From NCBI GenBank assembly GCA_018650465.1, contig JABIFY010000092.1, positions 79,477 through 143,476 on the forward strand: DNA of 64,000 bases, in the 5' to 3' direction. Shown here piece by piece: positions 1-8,321 of the stretch. Within the stretch, counting starts at the first letter, position 1; the number at the start of each line of letters is the position of its first letter. A program made the position numbers and the translations under genes. The notes beneath the pieces were generated by a model, which was not told the DNA's origin, did not search any database, and was given only the letters and a program-made list of their open reading frames with translations. The stretch is from Alphaproteobacteria bacterium. GTDB lineage: Bacteria; Pseudomonadota; Alphaproteobacteria; UBA2966.

Positions 1-679
1 CCGGAAATTTGAGATTGCTAATCGAGTGCATTTTCCCGTCGGCGAATTTCGCGGATACTTCACGTTCAATCACTTGTCGGGTCGTCAGCATTTCTAGATC
101 CTGGTCGATAAAGGCATCCGAGAGCTCGACAGGGAAGAGATCGTTTGATCGTTTGCCAATGACATCTTTTGACATCAGGCCATACCAGGCTTCGAAAGTT
201 TTGTTGACCATCAGGAAACGGCCATCGCGATCTTTCAGATGAATAGAAACTGGTGAGTTTTCGATTACACTTTCAAAAAGCTGCTCTGTCTGCCGCTTTT
301 CCAATTCGGATTTTACGCGTTCCGTAACGTCGGTGTAGCTGATGACAAAGCCACCGGAATCTGTTTTCTGAAGCATAGCTTCGTAGCCAAATTTATTTTT
401 AACCACAAGATTTGTCTGAATCGTGGCATCAAAATCAAGGATACCCAGTCGCTCACGGGACATTTGTTCCGGGTCGCCGTCACCATAATCTCCCCGGTCA
501 GCAAGAAATTTGGTGACATCACCTACCGGCAATCCCACGTAAAGAAATTTTTCCGGAAACTGAAGAATTTCTTCGTATTTAGCATTCCAGATGACCAGCC
601 TGTGGTCACTGTCGAACATGGCGACGCCCTGGGCTATATGTTTGAGGACATCTGTCAGATGCCTGGAATTATCGCTCAA
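1..679 (-). CDS. PAS-domain signalling protein, N-terminal part (cut by window edge)
   Basis: Translating the minus strand gives an open frame of about 226 residues that runs off the left edge. It holds two PAS-like domains: one near residues 10-110 (AQGVAMFDSDHRLVIWNA, then ISYTDVTERVKSE) and a second from about 130 (ESVIENSPVSIHLKDRDGRF, VNKTFEAWYGL). A short linker, KSELEKRQTEQLF, joins them. This layout is typical of PAS sensor kinases, GGDEF/EAL proteins or chemoreceptors; the output domain lies outside the window. No in-frame ATG exists before the first PAS core, so I chose a TTG at 677-679, which has an AGG about 8 bases upstream. The frame is closed by a stop some 80 bases further upstream. 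The start is uncertain; the PAS assignment is firm. Confidence 0.75.
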   Translation of the reverse strand, partial: MSDNSRHLTDVLKHIAQGVAMFDSDHRLVIWNAKYEEILQFPEKFLYVGLPVGDVTKFLADRGDYGDGDPEQMSRERLGILDFDATIQTNLVVKNKFGYEAMLQKTDSGGFVISYTDVTERVKSELEKRQTEQLFESVIENSPVSIHLKDRDGRFLMVNKTFEAWYGLMSKDVIGKRSNDLFPVELSDAFIDQDLEMLTTRQVIEREVSAKFADGKMHSISNLKFP

Positions 680-1026
680 AATGCTAACCTGATAAATATG
701 CTTGGAATCAAAATATAAAAAGCGGAAAATATTGTCATGGGCAATACTATAAATATAGCACTGTCAGTTCGTAATTCCAGTGAACTTGAAACAGAGTAAA
801 CGTGAATGTTATCGCGGATTTGTTCTGCATACGGGTTTAAAAAATTGGAGACATGTCCGGCAACATGCCCCTTGAGTTTTTTCCCCGGAATCGTGTTAGT
901 GGCTGGAACTTCCGTCGTCTGAATTTGACGAAACGATCAGCCAAAATCTGAGAGACCAAAGACGACCCATTTGACTGTCACGCAGAATGAACACATTATT
1001 CCGTTCTTGTATTATTTGAGGTGAGC
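680..1026. other. Intergenic region between divergent signalling genes
   Basis: About 350 bases separate the minus-strand PAS gene from the plus-strand sensor kinase and must carry both promoters. The first part is AT-rich. I see no convincing open frame, terminator or clear -35/-10 pair. The 3' end holds a Shine-Dalgarno-like GAGG (1018-1021), which favours the GTG at 1027 for the next gene. Confidence 0.4.
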
Positions 1027-2539
1027 GTGCGCGTACTATATATCGAAGCCAAACCGTCAGATTGCGATGCCTTTCGACAAGCCGCCGATGCCATTGGCTT
1101 GATAGTCGACATCTTGCATAGCGGTCACGCAGGCCTCGAAGCCTGCGCAGATGGTCACTATGATATTGTCGCCATTGGCTGCCACCTGGTTGATATGCCA
1201 GGTCTGGATGTCGCCCGCCAAATCCTGAACCGAAATCCGGAACAACCTCTTTTCCTTGTAATCACCAAAGATCAACAATTGCAGGCCGTCGAGCTATTGG
1301 TGTTGGGCGTGATCAGCTTCGTGATCCACGAGGAGGGGCATCCCTGGCTTGGCATGCTGGAGGGGTATCTTGTCAATCTTCGTACCCGCTTTGCCAAACG
1401 AAGTGACCACCTGGAGGCCATGAAGGCATTAAGCAAGAGTGAACAACGACTGGGGGATTTTGCAGAATCCGGGTCAGATTGGTTGTGGGAGACCGACACA
1501 CGCGGTGCTTTTGTCTGGGAATCTCTGCCGGCGGAAAGCAGGTCTGGCTCTATCGTCTCTGATGTTCTTGGCAAAACGCGTGAAGAACTTGCCCGGGGAT
1601 TTGTTCGTCGCTGAGGAGTGGTCCGACTATCGCAGGGCCATTGCAGAACATACGGCCATTGTTGATTTCGAATACAGTTATGCAGGAACGGACGGCGGTA
1701 TACGAACCGCGATGATCAACGGCAAACCGATGTTTGACGAAGCCGGAAACTTTCTTGGCCACCTGGGTGCTGCGTCAAATGTCACGGCGCGAAAACGCGC
1801 TGAAGATGAGCTGAACAAGGCTTTGGTTGATGCCGAACAGGCCAACCGTGCCAAGTCAGAATTCCTCGCCACAATGAGCCATGAGTTTCGCACCCCTCTG
1901 AATGCCATACTTGGCTTCAGTGAAATGCTGCGGGCCCAGTATATGGGACCACTGGGGGCAAAAAATTATGAAGAATATGCCAACGACATCCATCACAGCG
2001 GTGAACACCTGCTGGCCCTGATCAACGATATCCTGGATATTTCCGCCATTGAAGCCGGCAAACGAAGTATGTCTCCGGAAGATATCAATGTCGGTGACCT
2101 GGTTTCAGATTGCGTGCATAACATAGAGAAATTGGCGAGGGACAAGGGGGTTGAGGTGTTGCTCCACATTCCTGAGGGTTTGCCGGTTGTGCAAGCAGAC
2201 AAACGATCCTTGATCCAGATTTGTTATAATATTCTCTCAAACGCCCTGAAATTTACGAACGAAGGCGGCAGTGTGCAAATCACTGCCGGCCAGCAGGGCA
2301 AAGAGATTCTTCTTCAGGTCGAAGACAGCGGCATCGGCATTTCAGCGTCCGATCTCGCCAACATCACCCAGCCCTTCTCCCAGGTAAATTCCGATCCCCA
2401 TAATGTTCGCGAGGGGACAGGTCTGGGCCTCTCGATTGCCAAATCACTGATCGAAGCTCACGGGGGCAGACTGGATATCATCAGTGACATTGGGAAAGGC
2501 ACGACGGTGAGCGTAAGCCTGCCCGTCAGTAGCACGTGA
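1027..2539 (+). pseudogene. Sensor histidine kinase (receiver-like + PAS + HisKA + HATPase_c), interrupted by a +1 frameshift
   Basis: Two overlapping frames read as one histidine kinase. The first (to the TGA ending at 1614) begins VRVLYIEAKPSDCDAF, a receiver-like fold, and enters a PAS domain (ESGSDWLWETDTRGAFVW, VLGKTREELARG). The second frame continues that PAS domain (DLFVAEEWSDYRRAIAEH, GNFLGHLGAASNVTARKRAE) and then gives the HisKA H-box (SHEFRTPLNAILGF) and the ATPase boxes (NILSNALKF, DSGIGIS, GTGLGLSIAKSL). The switch falls around CCCGGGG at 1593-1599; removing one G restores a single frame. The N-terminal receiver lacks a clear phospho-acceptor Asp. GTG 1027 is the likely start because GAGG lies five bases upstream; GTG 1021 is an alternative. 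Either the gene is broken, the sequence has a homopolymer error, or translation shifts frame. The next gene starts 2 bases after the stop. Confidence 0.75.
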
Positions 2540-2540
2540 G

Positions 2541-3626
2541 ATGGCGGCGCGTAAAATGGCCAGGCTCTGGATTTTCTTGCTGGGTTTGACCCTTGTTCCT
2601 GGCGGCGCCGGAACATCCTTTGCACAAAGCACATCTGTCACACAAAGCACATCTGTCACACAAAGCACATCTGTCACACAAAGCATTAAAATCCAGGAAT
2701 GGACCGTGCCCTTTGAAAAAGGTCGCCCACGTGATCCCTCCGTGGCACCTGATGGTTCCGTCTGGTTTGTGGGACAGCAGAACCATTATCTCGCTCGCTT
2801 TGATCCAAAGTCGCAACGTTTTAGCCAGCTCAAACTGGATGACCAGGCAGGTCCCCACAACCTGATCGTGGGTCGGGATGGCATTGTCTGGTACGCCGGT
2901 AATCGCCAAGGCTATATCGGTCGCCATGATCCAAAAGGCGGGCACATTGACAAAATCAAGCTGCCACCCGCTGCCCGTGATCCCCACACACTGGTCTTTG
3001 ACAAGAGCCAGCGTCACATATGGTTCACGGCACAATGGAGCAATCTGGTTGGTCGGCTGAATATCAAAACCCGGCACGTCGATCTGATGAAAGTGCCAAC
3101 GCCTGATGCCCGGCCTTATGGCATTACTCTGGCGGCGGATGGAACAGTCTGGGTTGCCTTGCTGGGCAGTAACAAACTGGCCTCGGTAGATCCGGCCTCT
3201 CTTGAATTGACCGAACATCTTTTACCCGATCTCGATGCCGGACCGCGTCGCCTGATCGCGACCACAAATAATCAAATCTATTATGTCGATTATTCTCTGG
3301 CCGAACTGGGCCATCTGGACCCCGTATCCGGCAAAGTCCGACGATGGCCTACACCAGCCGGTGACGGTGCTGATTCCGGTGCTGGTTCTGGTTCGGGGCC
3401 TTATGCCATGGCCGTGGATGCCAAAAATCGCATCTGGTTCGTGGAAACAGGTGTGCAGCCTAACACGCTTGTGGGCTTCGATGTCAGTTCAGAGGAATTT
3501 GTTTCGGTGACGGCAATCCCGTCGGGTGCTGGCTCGGTCCGTCATATGGTTTATCACGCCCCGACGCACAGCCTCTGGTTCGGTACAGATCAAGGCACCC
3601 TGGCACAGGCCAGATTGCCTGAATAA
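2541..3626 (+). CDS. Exported streptogramin-lyase-like (Vgb family) beta-propeller protein
   Basis: This 361-residue protein has an N-terminal signal peptide (about residues 1-29, basic start, hydrophobic core, ending near GTSFAQ). A short STSVTQ repeat follows, then a chain of seven-bladed-propeller repeats of the virginiamycin B lyase / YVTN type: PSVAPDGSVWFVGQQ, GPHNLIVGRDGIVWYAG, PHTLVFDKSQRHIWFTA, PYGITLAADGTVWVA, GPYAMAVDAKNRIWFVE. Chromosomal members are widespread and mostly of unknown function; true lyases linearise streptogramin B. The predicted periplasmic location argues against antibiotic resistance and for a binding or enzymatic role there. It starts 2 bases after the sensor kinase stop, so the two are probably co-transcribed. 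Confidence 0.7.
   Translation: MAARKMARLWIFLLGLTLVPGGAGTSFAQSTSVTQSTSVTQSTSVTQSIKIQEWTVPFEKGRPRDPSVAPDGSVWFVGQQNHYLARFDPKSQRFSQLKLDDQAGPHNLIVGRDGIVWYAGNRQGYIGRHDPKGGHIDKIKLPPAARDPHTLVFDKSQRHIWFTAQWSNLVGRLNIKTRHVDLMKVPTPDARPYGITLAADGTVWVALLGSNKLASVDPASLELTEHLLPDLDAGPRRLIATTNNQIYYVDYSLAELGHLDPVSGKVRRWPTPAGDGADSGAGSGSGPYAMAVDAKNRIWFVETGVQPNTLVGFDVSSEEFVSVTAIPSGAGSVRHMVYHAPTHSLWFGTDQGTLAQARLPE
2623..2685 (+). repeat. 18-bp tandem repeat, 3.5 copies, in frame
   Basis: The unit cacaaagcacatctgtca occurs at 2623-2640, 2641-2658 and 2659-2676 with a partial fourth copy to 2685. The copies are identical. Being a multiple of three, the array adds repeats of STSVTQ just after the predicted signal-peptide cleavage site of the propeller protein, so copy-number changes would not break the frame. 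Confidence 0.95.
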
Positions 3627-3632
3627 CTTGAT

Positions 3633-3806
3633 CTAATCTGCGCCGCAGACGGGAAAGCGGGGCTCGATGCGCCAGCTTGATTGCGGCATGGTCTTCTTGA
3701 GATCGTGCAAATAACTGTCGACCTTGTTGGATTCGATTTCGACGACACAGAACCGGCTGTCGTCTTTGCGGACGATGTAGGTATTCAGATGATCTGGCGT
3801 ATCCAT
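3633..3806 (-). CDS. Small protein of 57 residues, unknown function
   Basis: The minus strand encodes an ATG-started frame, MDTPDHLNTYIVRKDD to RIEPRFPVCGAD, ending in TAG. A good Shine-Dalgarno (AGAGG) sits about 6 bases before the ATG. The composition is that of a soluble folded small protein, with a beta-like start (TYIVRKDDSRFCVVEIES), then a helix-like stretch (KVDSYLHDLKKTM). I do not recognise the family. It is convergent with the propeller gene, the stops lying only 6 bases apart, and has its own promoter region of about 200 bases before the CoA-transferase. Confidence 0.6.
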   Translation of the reverse strand: MDTPDHLNTYIVRKDDSRFCVVEIESNKVDSYLHDLKKTMPQSSWRIEPRFPVCGAD

Positions 3807-4011
3807 GATAACCTCTTATATAACTTGTGTAACCGGGGCACTTCCGTTCAAGCCGGAGAGACCCTGTTCGCGGTTGATTCGTGTTTGCTTTTCAAAAACT
3901 TGAACCCACATGGTTAATAAATTGATACCAAAACGAAGCGTTTTAGGCTTCAGGGGTTGCCCGGAATCTTGCCTGCCCTAAAATTCAGTAAATTCAAATC
4001 AGGAGTACAAG

Positions 4012-5100
4012 ATGGGACCCCTCAAGGGATTGAAGATTATCGAGATGGCCGGGATCGGTCCTGGACCGTTTTGTGCCATGTTGCTGGCGGATATGGGAGC
4101 TGATGTGATCCGCATTGACCGGCCCGGTGGTAGCAACGTATTGGGCCTGAGTTATGAAGTCATGAACCGCGGTCGGCGCTCCATCGCCCTTGATATGAAG
4201 AATCCGGATGATGTGGAAACCCTGCTTAAGCTGGTGGAAAAAGCCGACGCTTTGTTGGAAGGCTTGCGGCCAGGTGTCATGGAACGCCTGGGTGTGGGGC
4301 CGGATGTCTGCTTCGCCCGCAACGAACGCCTGGTCTATGGCCGCATGACGGGTTGGGGCCAGGAAGGTCCCATGTCGCAAGCTGCCGGACATGACATCAA
4401 TTACATCGCCTTGACCGGCGCATTGCATGCCATTGGTACGGTGGATGAACCTGTCCCGCCCCTGAACCTGGTCGGTGATTTTGGTGGTGGGGCAATGTAT
4501 CTGGCTTTTGGGCTGGTGAGCGGCATGTTGGAGGCAAAGACCTCTGGCAAAGGCCAGGTTGTGGATGCGGCCATGACCGACGGAGCTTCACATCTGATGA
4601 CCATGATGTATAGCCTGCACGGGCTGGGCCGCTGGACTGATGATCGCGGCACCAACTTGCTCGACGGTGGTGCGCCCTTTTATGGTACGTTCAAATGTTC
4701 GGACGGCAAGTGGATTTCACTTGGCTCCATCGAACCACAATTCTATGCCTTGCTGCGGGAAAAAGCAGAAATCACGGACCCCATGTTTGACGACCAGCAT
4801 AACAGGGAAAACTGGCCGGTCATGAAAGTAAAAATCGCTGAAATTATCGCGCAGAAAAGCCGTGATGAATGGTGTGCTATCATGGAAGGCAGCGACGTTT
4901 GTTTTGCCCCGGTTCTTGATTTGGCAGAAGCACCGGAACATGCCCACAACAAGGCGCGTGGGACTTTTGTCAAAAAAGATAACGTCATCCAACCCGGCCC
5001 GGCACCGCGCTTCAGTCGGACCAGTCCGGAACTGGACTTACCCCCACCGCAGCCCGGCCAACATCATGATGAAATACTGAAAGACTGGGGCGTTACCTGA
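4012..5100 (+). CDS. CaiB/BaiF family CoA-transferase (alpha-methylacyl-CoA racemase-like)
   Basis: The 362-residue protein starts [33 protein letters not shown], the CoA-binding N-terminus of class III CoA-transferases. It contains LKNPDD-like text ([16 protein letters not shown]), [14 protein letters not shown] and [11 protein letters not shown], the block that carries the family's catalytic His/Asp in racemases. Length and the C-terminal [19 protein letters not shown] segment match alpha-methylacyl-CoA racemase, which epimerises 2-methyl-branched acyl-CoAs so that beta-oxidation can proceed. A family CoA-transferase activity is the alternative. ATG 4012 follows AGGAG. It stands alone but fits with the acyl-CoA operon further downstream. 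Confidence 0.85.
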   Translation: MGPLKGLKIIEMAGIGPGPFCAMLLADMGADVIRIDRPGGSNVLGLSYEVMNRGRRSIALDMKNPDDVETLLKLVEKADALLEGLRPGVMERLGVGPDVCFARNERLVYGRMTGWGQEGPMSQAAGHDINYIALTGALHAIGTVDEPVPPLNLVGDFGGGAMYLAFGLVSGMLEAKTSGKGQVVDAAMTDGASHLMTMMYSLHGLGRWTDDRGTNLLDGGAPFYGTFKCSDGKWISLGSIEPQFYALLREKAEITDPMFDDQHNRENWPVMKVKIAEIIAQKSRDEWCAIMEGSDVCFAPVLDLAEAPEHAHNKARGTFVKKDNVIQPGPAPRFSRTSPELDLPPPQPGQHHDEILKDWGVT

Positions 5101-5141
5101 AAGGGTGACGTTTTAACAAAAATCAGAACGGGAAGATAAAG

Positions 5142-5522
5142 ATGGCATTTGAAAACTTGACGGCCCTGGTTGTAGACGATGACGAGAATCTCATTGAGGT
5201 CGCTAAACTGGCGTTAAATTCGCTTGGCATCAAGGAGGTCAGCCTGGCGGCTGATGGTCTTGAGGCCAAAGGCCTCGTCGAAGCCACAGACAAAGCCTTT
5301 GATATTGTCATTTGCGACTGGATGATGCCCAAACTGGACGGCCCCGGGTTTCTGACTTTCTTCCGCCAGGGAAATAAAGAGGCGCCGTTCATCATGCTGT
5401 CAGGCAAGTCATCCGAAGAGAGTTTTTCGGAGTTGTCGAGTAATCCCAAAGAATATTTCATGACCAAGCAAAGCTCTTTGAACGACATTATGCAAATGAT
5501 TTCAAAGGTGTTGAAGGCATGA
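5142..5522 (+). CDS. Stand-alone response regulator receiver domain (CheY-like)
   Basis: This 126-residue protein is a single receiver domain with no output domain. The acidic pocket is VVDDDEN, the phospho-acceptor Asp is in DIVICDWMMPKLDG, the switch Ser is in IMLSGKSS, and the conserved Lys lies in FMTKQSS. Such proteins act as phosphorelay intermediates or control motility by protein contact. No kinase is adjacent; candidate partners in the window are the frameshifted kinase at 1 kb and the hybrid kinase at 42-44 kb. It follows the CoA-transferase by about 40 bases with its own GGAAG ribosome site. Confidence 0.88.
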   Translation: MAFENLTALVVDDDENLIEVAKLALNSLGIKEVSLAADGLEAKGLVEATDKAFDIVICDWMMPKLDGPGFLTFFRQGNKEAPFIMLSGKSSEESFSELSSNPKEYFMTKQSSLNDIMQMISKVLKA

Positions 5523-5626
5523 CGTCATGTTTTTCCTTGTCTCTTGCTGATCTACTGGCCACATAAGACAAACAGATTGGGCTATTTCGTCGAGAACGAT
5601 TGGTCCGTGTCAGCTAACGGGGGGAG

Positions 5627-6118
5627 ATGATGTCAGAAAAAGAAGATGCTCAAGGTTCGGAAGATGATCACGCAGGTGTGCGCTTTCCACCGCCGTTCAT
5701 CATTCTGTCCTTTCTGGTTGCCGGGATTATGGCGGACAGTCCCTGGGTGACAGGCAGTTTGGCGACATTGCCTGCCATGGTCATGGGCGGCCTGGTTTTT
5801 GCTCTGGGTGCCGTGCTGGCAAAAAGCTCAGTACCCCGGCATCGCAAGGCAGGCTCCAACGTCGAACCCTGGAAGCCGACTACAAAAATTATTTCTGACG
5901 GGGTTTACGGTCGCTCCCGCAATCCCATCTATCTGGCCCTGGTCCTTGGCTATATTGGTGTCGCCATTGCGGCCGGCAGTATCGCTGCCTTTGTCTCCCT
6001 GATCCCCTGCCTGCTGGTCATGCGCTATTACGTCATTGGTCGGGAAGAACGCTATTTGGAAGTCAAGTTCGGGGCCGACTATACCGACTATAAATCAAGG
6101 GTCCGGCGCTGGATCTAA
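5627..6118 (+). CDS. Membrane protein of the isoprenylcysteine carboxyl methyltransferase (ICMT/PEMT-like) family
   Basis: The 163-residue protein has hydrophobic segments near residues 24-42, 46-64 and 105-130. It carries the family's C-terminal block GVYGRSRNPIYLALVLGY followed by REERYLEVKFGADYTDYKSRVRRWI, which binds S-adenosylmethionine in this superfamily. Bacterial members methylate small lipids or isoprenoids, and the substrate cannot be read from sequence. Two consecutive ATGs at 5627 and 5630 follow a strong GGGGGAG, so either may start the protein. Its stop is convergent with the flavin-oxidase-like gene on the other strand. Confidence 0.75.
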   Translation: MMSEKEDAQGSEDDHAGVRFPPPFIILSFLVAGIMADSPWVTGSLATLPAMVMGGLVFALGAVLAKSSVPRHRKAGSNVEPWKPTTKIISDGVYGRSRNPIYLALVLGYIGVAIAAGSIAAFVSLIPCLLVMRYYVIGREERYLEVKFGADYTDYKSRVRRWI

Positions 6119-6126
6119 GGCATCTC

Positions 6127-6753
6127 TCAATACAAACTATTGTCATGATCCTCGTTGACCAGGGCCTGAATATCGTTAAGTCTTTCCGGCAACTTGCCAT
6201 GCGACTTGAGGGATTCAGCCAGAGTTGGCACGTCGCTGGTATCGGGCCAGGCATCGGGGCGCCACAGGCTTGAGCGCGTGATAGATTTGGCGCAATGCAT
6301 AAAGGCTTCTTCCACACTGACGATCATGATCAGATCGGGTTGTTTGCCGCGGATCGCCATGTCGGCCTGCAGGGCGGCGTCCCGCACCAGGGTCGCTTTG
6401 CCTGTTACCCGCAAGGTATAGCCGTAACCGGGGATCAGGAATATCAGGCCAACTGCCGGATCAGACAACAGGTTTTCGTAGGAATCGATGCGTTGGTTGC
6501 CAAGACGATTGGGGATCGCCAGAGTTTTTTCGTCCAGCACCATAACAAAACCCGCGGGATCACCTCTGGGTGACATGGCAACCTTGTCATCACTGCCCCT
6601 GCTGGAAAGAACAATGAAAGGGCAGGCAGCGATAAATCGCTGGAAGAGGTCGTCGATATGATCGATTTTTTTGTCGGGCGCGAATGTGGGTTCGGGAATG
6701 ATGTCGCGCAATTGTTCCCGGCTTGTGATGACCTCGTCGAAGCGATTGTTCAT
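6127..6753 (-). CDS. Pyridoxamine 5'-phosphate oxidase-like FMN-binding protein (MSMEG_1061-type)
   Basis: This 208-residue protein shows the split-barrel FMN-binding pattern: FIAACPFIVLSSRGSDDKVAMSPRGDPAGFVMVLDEKTLAIPNRLGNQRIDSYENLLSDPAVGLIFLIPGYG, then the strand TLRVTGKATLVRD. That order matches the PNPOx-like subfamily whose members are general flavin or F420-type oxidoreductases, not the vitamin B6 enzyme itself. Its ATG overlaps the stop of the sensor kinase (ATGA at 6750-6753), so it is the last gene of the regulator-kinase operon. AGGAG precedes the start. Substrate unknown. Confidence 0.75.
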   Translation of the reverse strand: MNNRFDEVITSREQLRDIIPEPTFAPDKKIDHIDDLFQRFIAACPFIVLSSRGSDDKVAMSPRGDPAGFVMVLDEKTLAIPNRLGNQRIDSYENLLSDPAVGLIFLIPGYGYTLRVTGKATLVRDAALQADMAIRGKQPDLIMIVSVEEAFMHCAKSITRSSLWRPDAWPDTSDVPTLAESLKSHGKLPERLNDIQALVNEDHDNSLY

Positions 6754-8321
6754 TTGACATTCTCCTGACCTTGCAGAGGCAACAGGATATTGAAAACGGC
6801 ACCGCCTGTCTTCCTGTCGCTAACCGTAATGTCACCGCCATGGGCCCGCACGATGGTGCGTGAAATGGCGAGCCCCAGGCCAATACCACCGGTCTCGCGA
6901 TTGCGGGAACTTTCAAGGCGCACGAAAGGTTCAAAAATGCGTTCCCGGTCTTCTGCTGAAATGCCAGGGCCGCTGTCTTCGATAGAAATACACAGGCCAT
7001 CGCCCCGGGATGAAATGTCAACTTTGGCCTTGTCACCATAACGCACAGCATTTTCAACCAGGTTGCGGATCACCCGCTTCAGGGCATTGGGATGGCAGCT
7101 ATAGGGCAGCCGATCCAGATCACTATCGAAATGGACGTCTTGCCCAAGATCAGACAAGTCGGCACATACGGCATCGACCAGGGCCAGCAGATCGACATTT
7201 CGTGTTTGTTCTTCTTCCGCGTCCTGTCGGGCAAACTCCAGGGTGGCATCGGTCAGGGCCTGCATTTCAGCAAGGGTTTCCAATATGCGGTCGCGGTTTT
7301 CCCCGTCTTCGATCATTTCAGCGCGAATACGCAGGGAGGTTATGGGTGTGCGCAGATCGTGGGTAATGGCCGCCAGCATCAAGGTGCGGTCGCGTACAAA
7401 TCGGGTCAAACGATCCTGCATCTGATTGAAGGCCCGACTGGCCTTGCGAATATCTTCCGGGCCCTTTTCCGTCAGTTCCTTGACGTCTTCGCCGCGCCCC
7501 AGGCGTTCGGCATTGTCTGCCAGTTCTGCCAGCGGACGGGTGACGCGACGGACCATGAAGATCACAACTATCACCAACAGGACCGCCATAATGGCAATGG
7601 TCACCAGGGACGGGATGGCCACCGCCGGGCCGGTTGGTGGCACCCGGTTATAAACGTTTAGCCAGACATCGGCATCATTGGACCTTGTTTTGACAGAAAT
7701 CGTCAGGCTGGAGACCGGTCCGCGATGGCGACGACCGAAATGCATACGGCGATTGCGGTCTTCCCGCCATGACTTGAACCAGCCTCTGTGCTGCGGCCAG
7801 GAATCAGCATCGTCGCGCATGTGATCATCGTCATCGTCGTCGTCGTCCTTATCCTTCCGGTCATCATCATCGTCATCCTTCCGGTCATCGTCGTCGTCGC
7901 GATCGTCATCATCGTCTTCCTGCACGGCGACCCTCACGACAGTCGCCTTGTCTGTCAGTGCCCCGATCAAACGGCGTTGCAAAAAGCGGTCAAATCCTTC
8001 GGCGTCTTCGTCTGGTTCGACCGCACTTGTCTTTTCCAGCTGAAAGCGCAGGCGTCGACTGGATGCGGCCTTGACGATGGTTTGATGCAGTTCCGGTTCA
8101 GACTTGTTCAGCAATTGGACCACGGAAGCCGTACGTGACAGCACCTCCTGCTGGGCCGAAAACAAAAAGGCAAGGCGGCGGTCATCACGCAAGATGATCA
8201 GGCTGGCAATTTGCGCGACGACCAAGGCCAGCAACAAAACCGTGATCAATTGACCGGCAAGACTTTTTGGCCAGTATTTTGTAACTGACCAGGTTTTAGT
8301 ATTTGATGACTGCTTTGTCAT
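6750..8321 (-). CDS. Two-component sensor histidine kinase with an Asp-rich periplasmic loop
   Basis: The 523-residue kinase has two membrane segments (about 22-44 and 236-257), a periplasmic domain between them, and a HAMP linker from about 258. The HisKA H-box is AAITHDLRTPITSL; the ATPase boxes are NLVENAVRYG, DSGPGIS and GGIGLGLAISRTI, so this is an EnvZ-class kinase. The odd part is residues 135-172 of the periplasmic loop, which are almost entirely Asp with a few Arg/Lys. This suggests binding of Ca2+ or another divalent or polycationic ligand. Its stop/start codons overlap both neighbours (regulator upstream, flavin protein downstream). The divergent EF-hand gene carries a similar acidic tail, which supports a cation-related signal; that link is inference. 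Confidence 0.9.
   Translation of the reverse strand: MTKQSSNTKTWSVTKYWPKSLAGQLITVLLLALVVAQIASLIILRDDRRLAFLFSAQQEVLSRTASVVQLLNKSEPELHQTIVKAASSRRLRFQLEKTSAVEPDEDAEGFDRFLQRRLIGALTDKATVVRVAVQEDDDDDRDDDDDRKDDDDDDRKDKDDDDDDDDHMRDDADSWPQHRGWFKSWREDRNRRMHFGRRHRGPVSSLTISVKTRSNDADVWLNVYNRVPPTGPAVAIPSLVTIAIMAVLLVIVVIFMVRRVTRPLAELADNAERLGRGEDVKELTEKGPEDIRKASRAFNQMQDRLTRFVRDRTLMLAAITHDLRTPITSLRIRAEMIEDGENRDRILETLAEMQALTDATLEFARQDAEEEQTRNVDLLALVDAVCADLSDLGQDVHFDSDLDRLPYSCHPNALKRVIRNLVENAVRYGDKAKVDISSRGDGLCISIEDSGPGISAEDRERIFEPFVRLESSRNRETGGIGLGLAISRTIVRAHGGDITVSDRKTGGAVFNILLPLQGQENVK
7806..7919 (-). repeat. Low-complexity Asp-codon tract inside the sensor kinase gene
   Basis: This stretch is nearly all GAT/GAC codons (seen on the plus strand as cgtcatcatcg-like text) and encodes the Asp-rich periplasmic loop, residues 135-172. 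Blocks such as RKDDDDDDRK recur, suggesting growth by short in-frame duplication. Confidence 0.85.

Noticed and set aside
2526-3218. Minus-strand open frame with repeated RCALCD text
   Set aside because: It is the antisense of the propeller gene; the Cys-rich repeat is the reverse reading of the 18-bp tandem array.
2541-3626. Antibiotic resistance gene (virginiamycin B lyase)
   Set aside because: Only the propeller fold is shared; a signal peptide and the chromosomal signalling neighbourhood argue against a resistance role.
7092-7661. Plus-strand frame of 189 residues opposite the sensor kinase
   Set aside because: No family motif, and it lies wholly within the kinase HisKA/HATPase coding region.
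7788-8138. Plus-strand frame with very hydrophobic Val/Ile stretch, looking like a membrane protein
   Set aside because: It is the antisense of the Asp-codon tract of the sensor kinase (GAC/GAT reversed gives GTC/ATC).
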